Shown here piece by piece: positions 10,591 through 20,984 of a stretch of DNA of 64,000 nt; position 1 is the first letter of the stretch; each line of letters opens with the position of its first letter. The position numbers were made by a program, and so were the translations under genes. The stretch is from Caenorhabditis remanei (lineage: Eukaryota; Nematoda; Chromadorea; Rhabditida; Rhabditidae). The notes under the pieces were generated by a model, which had not been told where the DNA came from, did not search any database, and saw nothing but the letters and a program-made list of their open reading frames with translations. The stretch is taken from assembly GCF_010183535.1 (NCBI RefSeq), contig NC_071333.1, forward strand, positions 5,640,587 to 5,704,586. Reading direction: 5' to 3'.

Positions 10591-12181
10591 CAGTGCGCGT
10601 CATAAAGATAGCCCCCCTTGCGATTATGTCAGATCTGGCTCAGCCGTAAGTTTTCATGAAAAATGGGTAACAGCATTCGATTCTTCGGGCGAAATAACCC
10701 CTGGGCGCAAAGTTTCATGAATCTCCTACAAAAACTACGGGTACACCATCGAAAACTTGAAAAATAGGTCGCGTCATAAAGATAGCCCCCTTGAGAATTT
10801 TCAATTTCTCCATGATTTTTTTCCGTTTTTTCACTAAAAAACGTTTTCAATCGATAAAGTTCGCATTTTTATCAGCGTTATCTTATTTTTTTCCACACTT
10901 TTACAGCAAAAATTCTACTTTGAAGAGCCAGGTTATGCTAAAAAGTGCAAAAATCGGGATTTTTGAGGAAAACGATCGTAATTCGCATTTCAAATAGAGG
11001 GAGCAATATTTTTGCAGGGTATTTTACTTTTTTCGGTACTTGTCTGATAATTTCATCTTACTTTCGGCTGAAAAAAGCGGCTCTGAATGCTCAGAGGCCA
11101 TCCCAATGTGAAGGAAATTCACTTAGGAAGATGGTTTTGAGCTTCTTCAAGATGAAGAACGTTTGAGAATCTGTTTTTATGGTATAGTTTTTGAAAGAAA
11201 TAGTAGAATCAAGTCTCATGTTATTGCCAAGACATAGCTGAACTACTTCGACCAATTAGTAACAAGTACTTGTCTTTCAAATCATGATCTAGTGTCCCAA
11301 ATCTTTGTTCACTAGTAAAACACTGGATATCGTGAGTTTAACGATGAGTAGACAACTTTTTGAAAAGAAACTACGAACATTGTTTTTGTTTGAAGGTTTT
11401 TTCACTCATTTCAAATAATTTTAAATCTTTTAAACTTACTATTGATTCGAGAACACAATATTCCTTTGTGAAAATAACTTGACCATGATTTCTACTGCTA
11501 GTACTTATCTGTAACCTGGTAAGGTCTCTTAGAAATGTCTTAGTGACATAACAAAAGTTTATTTAAACCATTCTCAAAAAGATTCCACTTTAAAAATAGA
11601 TTCTCAGACGTTCTTCATCTTGAAGAAGCTCAAAACCATCTTCCTAAATGAATTTCCTTCACATTGGGATGGCCTCTGAGCATTCAGAGCCGATTTTTTC
11701 AGCCAAAAGTAAGATAAAATTATCAGACAAGTACCGAAAAAAGTAAAATACCGTGCAAAAATATTGCTCCCTCTATTTGAAATGCGAATTACGATCGTTT
11801 TCCTCAAAAATCCCGATTTTTAGACTTTTTAGCATAACCTGGCTCTTCAAAGTAGAATTTTTGCTGTAAAAGTGTGGAAAAAAAATAAGATAACGCTGAT
11901 AAAAATGCGAATTTTATCGATTGAAGTCGTTTTTTAGTGAAAAAACGGAAAAAAATCATGGAGAAATTGAAAATTCTCAAGGGGGGCTATCTTTATGACG
12001 CGGCCTATTTTTCAAGTTTTCGATGGTGTACCCGTAGTTTTTGTAGGAGATTCATGAAACTTTGCGTCCAGGGGTTATTTCGCACGAGGAATCGAATGTT
12101 GTTACCCATTTTTCATGAAAACTTACGGCTGAGCCAGATCTGACATAATCGCAAGGGGGGCTATCTTTATGACGCGCACTG
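10591..12181. mobile_element. Tc1/mariner-type foldback element, 1591 bp
   Basis: The ends are perfect inverted repeats beginning CAGTGCGCGTCATAAAGATA. They are flanked on both sides by TA (10589-10590 and 12182-12183), the target duplication of the Tc1/mariner superfamily. The arms run about 590 bases each (10591-11180 and 11592-12181) around a loop of about 410 bases. Inside each arm the end motif GCGTCATAAAGATAGCCCCC recurs (about 10771 and its mirror near 11990), so the terminus has been duplicated. No transposase frame exists; the ORFs in the arms are mirror images of each other. It is a non-autonomous foldback derivative. Confidence 0.85.
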
Positions 12182-13370
12182 TATTCCTTTCAATATTTTT
12201 AAGCTCATAACTTACTTCAATCAAAATAATCAGACATTTCACCGGTAATAGTTTAACTTTTCCCTGAGATTATGCGTCAATTCATTCAAAAATCGACATT
12301 TCAGAAATAGTGCACCATACATGCCTACGTAGAAGGATGTTTCAACGGCAAAACCTTTGAATTTTGAAGGAAATGACATATTTGTAGATTACAAATGAGG
12401 AATATTGACGTTTCACAATTTCTTGCTATTTGTTGTAGAAATTGGCAGTCACTGGTGTATTCAGAATATTAACTGTTGTTGACTACTCGGACAGCTGCTT
12501 CCTTGCAAATTTCTTATCAGTGGGCGAATAAGGCGGAAGGAATGGCGTCATTTTAAATAGAATAGAGAAAAACGATAAAGCATTGAAAATTTTGAAATAA
12601 AAACTTGTGTTGAAGGAGTGGTTTACTACTTATTTTTGCTGAAAACACTGTAGGATAATTATGTTGTGTGATATCATTCTTATATATAAAAGACAATTGG
12701 GCGTTGTCTGAGGCGATGTCTGCAACGATTTTGGAAAGAGAAGAGAAATTGAGCCAGCGGGCAAAAGCGAACTGGCGTGCCTTGGACAGCGACCGCCGCT
12801 TTAGACCACTCGGTCATGCGGGCACATTTTGAAAAAGGGTTGCCACGTAAATGAGAAGAGGCCAGCCGACTGAACCCGCCGAAGGCGGGGAAGACAGGCT
12901 GGTATGATAATAAAGCCATATGAACAGCTGGTGCTATGCCCAATTCACAAGCCTACTTCACATTGAAATGTGCAGCTAGTATTTAATAGAAAATAGGGTG
13001 CTCCAGTTAGTATATCCTAATTCAAAAAATCAAATCAACTCCGAGATGTAACAAGGATCGTTTGTACAGCATTTCAGAGTGAAAAATGGTTTCTGGTTTC
13101 AAAATGCGAAGAAAAACCAACATTGTGGTGAATTTTTGGATGCTAGATATTCAAAAACGGTCGCTCCGGATGTATGCTGTCTCGATACAAACCACCGATG
13201 GGATAGTGCTAATTACGATATAGATTTCGAGTATCCGTGGAATATCATCTAATGAAATCAAGATTCTCTTGCAATTTCAACGAGATATTATTTGTTCCCG
13301 CACTAATTCTTCAGTTCTCTAAACTTATCGACATTCCAAGTTTCATTTCTTCAAACCATGCTAAAAATTG
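12182..13370. other. Intergenic stretch with a tRNA-like relic
   Basis: No protein-coding exon is supported. A block at about 12755-12825 resembles part of a tRNA on the minus strand, listed separately. Confidence 0.4.
12752..12826 (-). other. tRNA-like relic (type II, Leu/Ser-like), tentative
   Basis: Read on the minus strand, the segment contains TGACCGAGTGGTCTAAAGC, a good match to the A box and D-arm of long-variable-arm tRNAs. It is followed by a weak B box (CCAGTTCGCTTTT). The acceptor ends do not pair and I could not fold a proper anticodon arm. It may be a tRNA pseudogene or the head of a tRNA-derived SINE. Confidence 0.3.
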
Positions 13371-13445
13371 TTGGGTTATATCTGTCGTTTTCCTGTTGGG
13401 TTATATCTGTCGTTTTCCTGTTGGGTTATATCTGTCGTTTTTCCC
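13371..13445. repeat. Three tandem copies of a 25-base unit
   Basis: The unit starts TTGGGTTATATCTGTCGTTT and repeats three times with almost no change (13371, 13396, 13421). It sits about 170 bases upstream of the secreted-protein gene at 13612, in the presumed promoter or 5' region. Confidence 0.9.
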
Positions 13446-13611
13446 GTTTTGATGCATGGTAAGTGTCATTTTTCTCACATGATAGTATGATTGACGTTGG
13501 ACATCACACGAAACATGTATATTAACTCGGCTATTCTAGAAATTATCATTTCCGATTTTTTCTGAAATATTTTTATATTTCTCATTAATAATTGCATAAT
13601 TTCATTCAGAA

Positions 13612-14301
13612 ATGGTTATTTTCTGGAAACTTTCATTGGTTTCTGCTGTCCTACTTGCTCTCAGCTTGAATAAAGTTCGAGCGAGCTACGCACACAGTGA
13701 TTACAAACTTCGCGAAGTAATTGAACCAGTCAAAGAATTGATTCTTGTCAACAATTCCGTGAGTGCTAACAAAGATTTAAAATCCTTATTTTGTTATATT
13801 GAGAATTCATATCCGGAATTCACGATTCATGGTCAAATTTATTGCAACAAGTCACCGATTGACGGGGTTCGTCCATTCATTGAATCAGATTTGAGACCTG
13901 AAGGGATTCTTGCTATTGACACCACAGCCCACGGAGGGCTCTATAGATTGACAGCCACCGTTGAGTACGAAAAACAAACAAAAACTTGGCTTGTCATCCG
14001 TCATCAATGTCCCATCGAATCAATTCCTCCAATGAAACAATGTGCAACACCATACTATTGGACTGAGATTAGCATTGATCTTGATCGAGTGATTCCTTCC
14101 CTCTCCGTAAGTAAACCTGGCGTGATAAGTGATGAAATGAGAAACAACAAACCAAAATTATTTTGTTCTATGTTCTACTGCTAGTGTTCGAACACCACGT
14201 GTATTGAATGGCTGAATCTGTATGTTTCAAAATTGTGCTTTCAGTATAACTTCGACTTGGGACATATGGAAACTTACACTCGTGCGAGATGCCTTATTTG
14301 A
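13612..14301 (+). CDS. Secreted protein of unknown function, 183 aa
   Basis: Two exons, 13612-14106 and 14245-14301, join in phase 0 (donor GTAAGT, acceptor CTTTCAG). The ATG follows ATTCAG by three bases, a likely spliced-leader acceptor. The first 24 residues form a clear signal peptide ending near KVRAS. The mature protein has six Cys, suggesting disulfides, and an NNS sequon. A central stretch (IDTTAHGGLYRLTATVEYEK) looks like alternating beta strands, and the last exon encodes only 18 residues. Its small size, signal peptide and beta-rich body are reminiscent of secreted NTF2-like or cystatin-like nematode families, but I see no decisive motif and assign no function. Confidence 0.7.
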
Positions 14302-15880
14302 AATAACCGGAAATGAGTTCTATTGGCATTAAACTAAAAACTTATGCTACACAAATATGTTTTCCTTTTTATTATAAAATTTTTTTAAAAACATTTTATT
14401 CCACTCAATGAATATTATTGCATTAAAAATGTAAAAAATGTTCTCTACTGGCAGAAATCGGCTACTTTCATTTCTAATAACTGAAAAATTTTCTTGAACG
14501 AACTGCTAGTTTGGACATCGAAAAATCCTGGAGGCATGTGACGTTTCTGAAATTAAAAGTTGTAGATTGGCAGAAAAACTGACGGAAAGAATTTTGTAGA
14601 CGAAATGAGTTAAACAAGAATGGAAAGTTGAAGAATCTGTATACTAACATAATACAACCGATAAGACACTGAAGTGGAACCCAGGATACGTGGATCCAAT
14701 GCGGATCTTTAACTGACGCATCTGCCGTACCCACAGATTCCGTGCGTAATCCGCGTTACATTTATAATGGATCCATCACATTTGATTTGTGGAAAATGAT
14801 TAAGAGGAAAACGGAGACACCAAAATGATAGAGTCTGAAAATTCCGTAAATTTTTTCCGGCACCCGTTTCTTTTCATACATGTTGTTATCATAGGATAAT
14901 GAGCGTAAACTGAGCGGAGAAAATACTTAACAAAATAAAATAAATGAAGTGATTCAGGAAAGTGTGATATCCTGCGGAATAACTGACAATATATTTTTCC
15001 CCGTGGCATGCGAATCAAATTTTGAAGACTAATCATAGAATATTCAGATAAAATCAGTATTGTATATCTACAAAAGAAAGAAAATAGGAAACGGGAATGT
15101 GTTTTTGATTTGGTTTTATTGAATGAAAAACAGAAGTGTAAAATTTCAAAACATTCTAGCAAAAAACTCTGACCCCAATATAAAAATGATTTGGAAGCTA
15201 AACGTTGTAGTTGAGAAAACATTCATTTGAATTTTTTGATAAGGCTGATGTGAAGGAGAAATATTATTCATTAATGTTAATGACATGCCAAACACGAATT
15301 CAGTATGTTAGTAATAAGAGACCGGACTCAAGTTGGGAGCTGACAGATTATTCTGGTAGTTTTGTTGTTTTCATTTTGGACATCCTCCGCTCCATTTGGA
15401 CATTTTCCCAGCATCTTTTGAAAAGTGGACTCCATCGATCTTCAACAAACTGTTATTTAGACATAACGAAATCCTGGAAGTATGTGACGTTTCTGAAATC
15501 GAAAGTTGTAGATTGGCTTCAAAATTGACAAATATTAATTTGACAAAACGCGTAGTTGTCAATCATGACGTTAATTGTTTTGAAAAAATTGAAATGAGTG
15601 CTCTTGGTAAATGTTCGTCCGCCTGTTTGCATCATGCTTTTTAGTCATTGTAGACGATTTGAACAACAAACTGGTGCAATTCGCAACAAAAATTCTCAAC
15701 AAACGCGTAATATATTGGAACTAAAAATATGTTTTCACGTGTGTTTAACGTGTGAACATTCTAAAATTATTACAAAAATATTCCGTACATTCTGAAAGAC
15801 TGGATTATTTTTACCATCAAGAAATACTTTCAAATTTCACGGACCACGCCCTTTTGAATCGTAGTTTTTTCTCATCTTAG
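14302..15880. other. Intergenic stretch, no gene seen
   Basis: Several ORFs of 60-140 codons occur on both strands, but none shows motifs, codon character or splice structure. The stretch holds the short direct repeat noted separately. Confidence 0.4.
14499..14570. repeat. Short direct repeat, copy 1 (copy 2 at 15446-15517)
   Basis: A block of about 72 bases with the core CATGTGACGTTTCTGAAATT recurs at 15446-15517 with modest divergence. It is the only shared sequence I can see between 14.3 and 15.9 kb. The ORFs here are not supported as genes. Confidence 0.7.
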
Positions 15881-16105
15881 ACATTCAAAGTTATCCGAAA
15901 CTGTTTCAGTTGTCTGCTGGCCTTAATACTCGTTTCTGTTTTTGTTGTAGAATTGATCAGTTTTTGTATCTCCGTTCAATTATTTGTTTTCCCTACAACT
16001 TCGTTTGTTTCTTATAATATCTTAACTATTCTTGTTGGGTTTCCGTACATTGAAGAAAACAACCATCTGTGCTGCTCCTTCCGCTTTTCCTCTAGCTCTT
16101 CCTCT

Positions 16106-17040
16106 CTTTGGTTTCGTCGGAGGTTGGAAAAGGGTATTTCGATAAAAACGTTGCCAACGCGTTGGAAAATGTAACAGAAAATAAAAACGGAAGAGAACTC
16201 AAAGATAACTTCATCTTGCTAGCGGGTGGAGTTCTTGGCGAGCGGGCACTTTTCTTCAGAGACGAGAGAAGAGGTGGAGATTCTGATGAAGAAGATGACG
16301 ACGATGAAGATGATCAAATGTACAATGATTATGACGACGAGGAGCTTTTCAGAGAGGAAACTGTCAGAGAGATTGGACCGGAGAGCAGAACAGAGAGTTA
16401 TGAAAAAAAAAAAAAAAAAAAAAAAGTTTACTGATCAGGTAGAAAACCTTTCCATTTTTTGATAAAAATAAATCGGAGGCACTCTTGAACCAAACACCGG
16501 TCGCGTTCACAAATTTATTGATGACAAATAATGTTTTACTGCAGAGTATGATGAAGAGGAACAACGTGTTCAATTCGATTTGCAGTTCGCCAAACTTTAT
16601 GTGCGGGAACGGATGCGTTTCATTGATCGAGGATAAAAAGCAGTAGGAGATTGTGGAAGTGGACGAGGGTAATAACAAGAAGATGAAGTGGGACTGCGAG
16701 TTATTTGCCACTCAATACACAAATATCTACAATCATCCAACACTGATCAAAAAGCCACGTGGATTGTCAAGAAAAGCTTTAGTACAATTCGATAAGGCTG
16801 TAAAAGACACACTATGTAGAAAAAATTGCTGATGATGAGGATGAAGACGAGGATATGGAAGATGATGCAGACGATAATGAAAGTGTTTTCTCAAATGTTT
16901 CAACGTTCCGGGCAAAAGGAGAGACTCTGGAACAGAGAAAGTTGCAGAAGGCAGCTGTGAAAGAGGCGAGAAAGCAGAGAAAAATTGAGAAAAAGGCCAA
17001 TAATTGTAAGACTATGTCTGTAGAAAAGAAAAAAAGATGA
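16106..17040 (+). pseudogene. Decayed LTV1 (ribosome assembly factor) copy A
   Basis: LTV1 is a conserved factor that accompanies pre-40S ribosomal particles during nuclear export and maturation. Several landmarks survive in order: FDKNVANALENV and DNFILLAGG; an acidic tract (DEEDDDDEDDQMYNDYDDEE); then FDLQFAKLYV. Next comes the hallmark MKWDCELFATQYTNIYNHP, matching the WDCE-S-T-S-YNHP-LI block of LTV1. Last is the basic C-terminal block ETLEQRKLQKAAVKEARKQR, matching the E-K--R-VKEER-R--EKKAN end. Landmarks lie in different frames, with stops (for example after KKKVY near 16434 and around 16640) and a 22-base A run at about 16401 that interrupts the frame. The N-terminal third is missing. 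It is a pseudogene beyond reasonable doubt, although splice-aware checks could rescue part of it. Confidence 0.8.
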
Positions 17041-17519
17041 GAGAGAGCTACAGTTAACTTGAAACGTTATGGTTTTTCTTCAGCTCTCCAAAGGATGCAT
17101 CTTATAGACGATGGGGTTCTGAGCACAATTGTCAAACAAAGATGCTGACAAACTCCGGTAGGAAACAAAGGTCCTAATACTCAATATTCAAAATTAATGT
17201 CAATCATAAAATTCTATGTATCCTGCTCTAATGTTCACTCGCCGTTTACAAAGCCAGAATAGGTATTTTTTCTTAATTATTGTTCTTGAAGCTAACAAAA
17301 ATTCCGTAGACAGTAGAAAACGCTAACAAATTGTTGGAAAGAACAACTGACTACAGCAGGAATTTTGAAAATAGTGGGTACGGTAGAGGTTCTTAATGGC
17401 TCGAGACTACAACACCCTAGTTTGATGTTATACTTTGTTTGGGTGATAACGTGCCTTTTTCAGAAACCGAGTGCAGTTTTTGGATTAGGTGTTCCTAGTT
17501 GCCGCCTTATATGAACTTT

Positions 17520-17780
17520 GTCAAAACGGAAGAATAGTATTTTTAGCCCTTGCGGGCTTCCAAAAATTATTTTTGTGGGGAGGTCGTTGTTCTCGGACCA
17601 TCATTCAGTAGAAGTCCTATATCACAAATACGAAATGTGGTCCTCCATCCACAAACTACCACAGTTTCATACTTGATCATTGTTAGTAGACACTAGCGAT
17701 GATTTATGCGCAAGTAGCGGCCGACATTTACCGGGTTCCGCCGGCCGCTATGTTTTACGTGCAAGTGGGCGGAGTGGATG
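17520..17780. repeat. GC-rich hairpin repeat, copy 1 of 3
   Basis: It starts with TTTTAGCCCTTGCGGGCTTC (itself a small hairpin) and ends with a stem formed by TAGCGGCCG and CGGCCGCTA around ACATTTACCGGGTTCCGC. It then runs into TGTTTTACGTGCAAGTGGGC. Copies 2 and 3 lie at 24163-24390 and 25010-25240, all in the same orientation. Confidence 0.85.
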
Positions 17781-17861
17781 TCTCTAAGCATATAATAGAC
17801 GAAAAAGAAGCAAAAAGGTGTGTGAGAGCGGGAAAAAAGAAATTAAAGTTGTTTTCTACTC

Positions 17862-18153
17862 AGAGGTGATTATGAAAACATATATCGATACAAGGTCCCA
17901 GAAACCGATTGGATTTTCACAAAATTCTACGACAGAAGCGGGGAAACTGTGCAATTGCACTATCAGTTTCAATTCGACAATACAAACGGCGCGCCGCTGT
18001 TCCTTCTCTTGGATCGATTGGACCGTTCTGTCTTTACACAGACTGCAGTACACGCACTGCTCTTCAAATGTTTGACTCCTCAACACTGACCTTCGACTAC
18101 ACACACCTTGGCTACTATCGTGAAGACGATCTGCGTTTGGACGAACACCTCTA
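17862..18153 (+). pseudogene. Unknown gene fragment with a frameshift
   Basis: After a good acceptor (CTACTCAG) a frame opens reading GDYENIYRYKVPETDWIFTK, then VQLHYQFQFDNTNGAPLFLL, then FTQTAVHALLFKC, and soon stops. From about 18062 a second frame continues as MFDSSTLTFDYTHLGYYRED and DLRLDEHL to a stop at 18153. Codon use in both parts looks like real coding sequence, and one frame change near 18062 would link them. I do not recognise the protein. It lies between the copy A LTV1 segment and the 740-base direct repeat. Confidence 0.35.
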
Positions 18154-18243
18154 GACCACGACGCTAACAAACACACTCCACAGCCACGACTTATTACAAC
18201 TCTATGTCGTTTTTCCGAGTTTTAAAGTGAGTTTTCAGAAGCT

Positions 18244-18985
18244 ACGTGCTCACTCGACTCATAACAAATAGTACTCAATGACTTGAGAATGAGTTTGTTT
18301 TGCTTTCAAAAACATGTGTTTCATTGTGAGACTTTGCTTTTCCGGTGATCCAAAATCAGGATTCTTTACAAATAAGAAAATTTGTTGCTTTTCTCCAATA
18401 ATAATTGTTGTTGATAGCTCTTTTCCAAGACGACTACCTTTTTTAGAATCAGTGCAAAAACCCCATCAGTTGTGAATCCATGTTGTATTCCAGTTATCCA
18501 TATTCTGCTGTATTTTGAACCTTAAATCTGTAATTATTCTTTTCGGTTGCAGCGAAATGTAGTCTCACTAAAAAATAAGCGAAATCGGGAAACGCGCCAG
18601 AAACCGGGAATGTGTCAACAATAGCGCAGCTGATAGCTGTGCGCGTTTATCGTTTTCGCTTTTTTAATTTTGTTAATTTCTAATTTTTATGGAAAATATC
18701 GGAGGATTACCAAAAAAAATCTGTTTAAAAAATTTTTTCAATCAACTTTCAGTAAAATTACTTTCATGAAGTCATTTTTTCAGGTCTCATGCTGTCCCCA
18801 ACTATCTGGCCAGTGTCAAAAAATGCACAAAATGCAAATCCGTTGCTATACAGGTCAGCTTTTCTTTGAATATTGTTCCGATTCATGAAAACCACCCGTG
18901 GGCAATGAATATTTTCCAGAAACCATTGAACCTGCCGTGAATCGCGAATCAATCTCTTGAATTTTGCGGACACAACAGCTTGGAA
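18244..18985. repeat. 740-base direct repeat, copy 1
   Basis: This is nearly identical to 19767-20510, starting with ACTCGACTCATAACAAATAG in both. It contains a GC-rich patch (AACGCGCCAGAAACCGGGAA, then TGTGCGCGTTTATCGTTTTC) that looks like a housekeeping promoter. In both copies it is followed by a decayed eIF3 subunit C fragment. It is therefore probably the 5' end of that gene. Confidence 0.9.
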
Positions 18986-19019
18986 ACGTGCAGAGCGGAA
19001 ATTAAGCTATAAATATAAT

Positions 19020-19737
19020 GTCAGGAAAGTAAAAAAAAGTGAAATCAAGGTTGAGGGACTTGTTGAAGGCGACGATAAAGTATGTTGTTCACTTCAATCA
19101 GAAAGAAGAAGTCACTCATGATGTCATGGAAGAAACTCAATGAAATTATGTCTGCACGTAGAAAAAGAACAACTGATCGTAACCAACCCGTCGCCAATCT
19201 TCAAAAACGTTTGGAAGTTTCCGATGAGAAGAATCTTGGTTTCGGAATTTATGTCGAGATCAGTTTCTGCATCATCTCGGATCTCTTCGTTCTTAACGCC
19301 AACATCAGTGATTTTATGGAGTACGAGATGTTCATGAACACGTTGGCCACAGTCAACAAGCTCCTGGTTCTCCTTATTGGAACCGTCTGTCACTTAAGCC
19401 GAAGAAGATGAAAAGCTTTAGGTAATATATTACTAACGTGTTTAAGGTGGTTCAATAATTTGCTTTTTTACAAGATGAGAACGAGGAAGATTATATTCAT
19501 GAAAGTATTGGATGGCGAATTAGCGAAAATACTTCAGTAGGCGGATTGTCACTCGAATGATCACATCGAAAAGCTGACGGCTAAGAAAGACGTGTGCTAA
19601 CTTAACGAAAAGCAAAGAGCCACGTTAAACTTCGCGGGCGTCTCGAAATCTTTGACAAGCACGAATTCTTCGTCACGTGTCATTGCTGCATTGAAGGCCA
19701 TGCTCAATGGAGATTTAAAAAAGTGTAAGGATTAGAA
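19020..19737 (+). pseudogene. Decayed eIF3 subunit C copy A, internally deleted
   Basis: eIF3c is a core scaffold of translation initiation factor 3. The segment WKKLNEIMSARRKRTTDRN followed by SFCIISDLFVLNANISDFM matches the middle of eIF3c (WKKLNEI-SAR--K-TDR; the F-II-L-N-Y helices). It is followed by IHESIGWRISENTSVGGL in the region of the family's R-G-IL-ER-D block. At about 19676 the sequence jumps directly to VIAALKAMLNGDLKKCKD, which matches a part of eIF3c far downstream (HVVAA-KAM--GDW--C). About 500 bases present in copy B are therefore deleted here. Frame changes occur near 19110 and after 19390. It is non-functional as an eIF3c gene. Confidence 0.8.
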
Positions 19738-19766
19738 TCTTTTTAACAAGGCCGAAAAGTTTAAGG

Positions 19767-20510
19767 GACGTGCTTACTCGACTCATAACAAATAGTACTC
19801 AATGACTTGAGAATGAGTTTGTTTTGCTTTCAAAAACATGTGTTTCATTGTGAGACTTTGCTTTTCCGGTGATCCAAAATCAGGATTCTTTACAAATAAG
19901 AAAATTTGTTGCTTTTCTCCAATAATAATTGTTGTTGATAGCTCTTTTCCAAGACGACTACCTTTTTTAGAATCAGTGCAAAAACCCCATCAGTTGTGAA
20001 TCCATGTTGTATTCCAGTTATCCATATTCTGCTGTATTTTGAACCTCAAATCTGTAATTATTCTTTTCGGTTGCAGCGAAATGTAGTCTCACTAAAAAAT
20101 AAGCGAAATCGGGAAACGCGCCAGAAACCGGGAATGTGTCAACAATAGCGCAGCCGATAGCTGTGCGCGTTTATCGTTTTCGCTTTTTTAATTTTGTTAA
20201 TTTCTAATTTTTGTGGAAAATATCGGAGGATTACCAAAAAAAAATCTGTTTAAAAAATTTTTTCAATCAACTTTCAGTAAAATTACTTTCATGAAGTCAT
20301 TTTTTCAGGTCTCATGCTGTCCCCAACTATCTGGCCAGTGTCAAAAAATGCACAAAATGCAAATCCGTTGCTATACAGGTCAGCTTTTCTTTGAATATTG
20401 TTCCGATTCATAAAAACCACCCGTGAGCAATGAATATTTTCCAGAAACTACTGAACCTGCCGTAAACCGTTAATCGATCTCTTGAATTTTGCGGAAACAA
20501 CAGCACGGGA
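19767..20510. repeat. 740-base direct repeat, copy 2
   Basis: This is the partner of 18244-18985, about 1.52 kb downstream in the same orientation, differing by few substitutions. A third, shorter relative of its end (GAAACTGTTGAATCTGC) lies at about 20655-20780. Confidence 0.9.
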
Positions 20511-20984
20511 ACACACAGAGTGGATAATCAGGAACAGATGACAAAAGCAGATTTCAACAGTGAGTTTTAACTTCATACCGACATAAAACAACGTAAAAGA
20601 CTCTATGATTCAAAGAGCGTTCTTTCGTTATTTCGATTTATAAAAATTTTCCGTGGCGAATGGATATTTTTCAGAAACTGTTGAATCTGCTGCAAATTCG
20701 TAATCGCTGCAATGTGTAGACGTGTGCAGACTTAACAGCTCGGTTGCTCAGAGTGAAGATTCAACTACAAATGACGGAGAAATACAAAATAACAACAAAT
20801 CTCAACGGTAAGTTCCAAACTGATGTAAATCTCGGTACAGCTTACTACGCTGTATTAAAAAATGGATTGCAAACTTCTTAATTCTAATACTGATTTTCCT
20901 TTAAATCGAGAAAAACTTTTTTCTCAAAAACAAAGCTGAGAAACTCACGATTTTCTCCACATCCTAAAAAAATTTTTTGCAGAT

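Larger units (their letters stand above)
15881..17780. repeat. Segmental copy A of the LTV1 region
   Basis: The segment from the pre-LTV1 spacer (GAATTGATCAGTTTTTGTAT) through LTV1 to the GC-rich hairpin repeat resembles 22910-24390 along its length, in the same orientation. It includes shared blocks for the spacer, the LTV1 frame, the downstream flank (TTCTGAGCACAATTGTCAAA) and the hairpin repeat. Confidence 0.75.

Noticed and set aside
10629..12143. Mirror-image ORFs in the arms of the 1.59 kb foldback element as transposase pieces
   Set aside because: They are reverse complements of each other's region, low in complexity and without any catalytic motif.
16399..16424. Poly-A run in LTV1 copy A as evidence of retroposition
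   Set aside because: The run is inside the coding region and the copy includes flanking spacer and downstream DNA shared with copy B, so it is a DNA-level duplicate with an expanded A tract.
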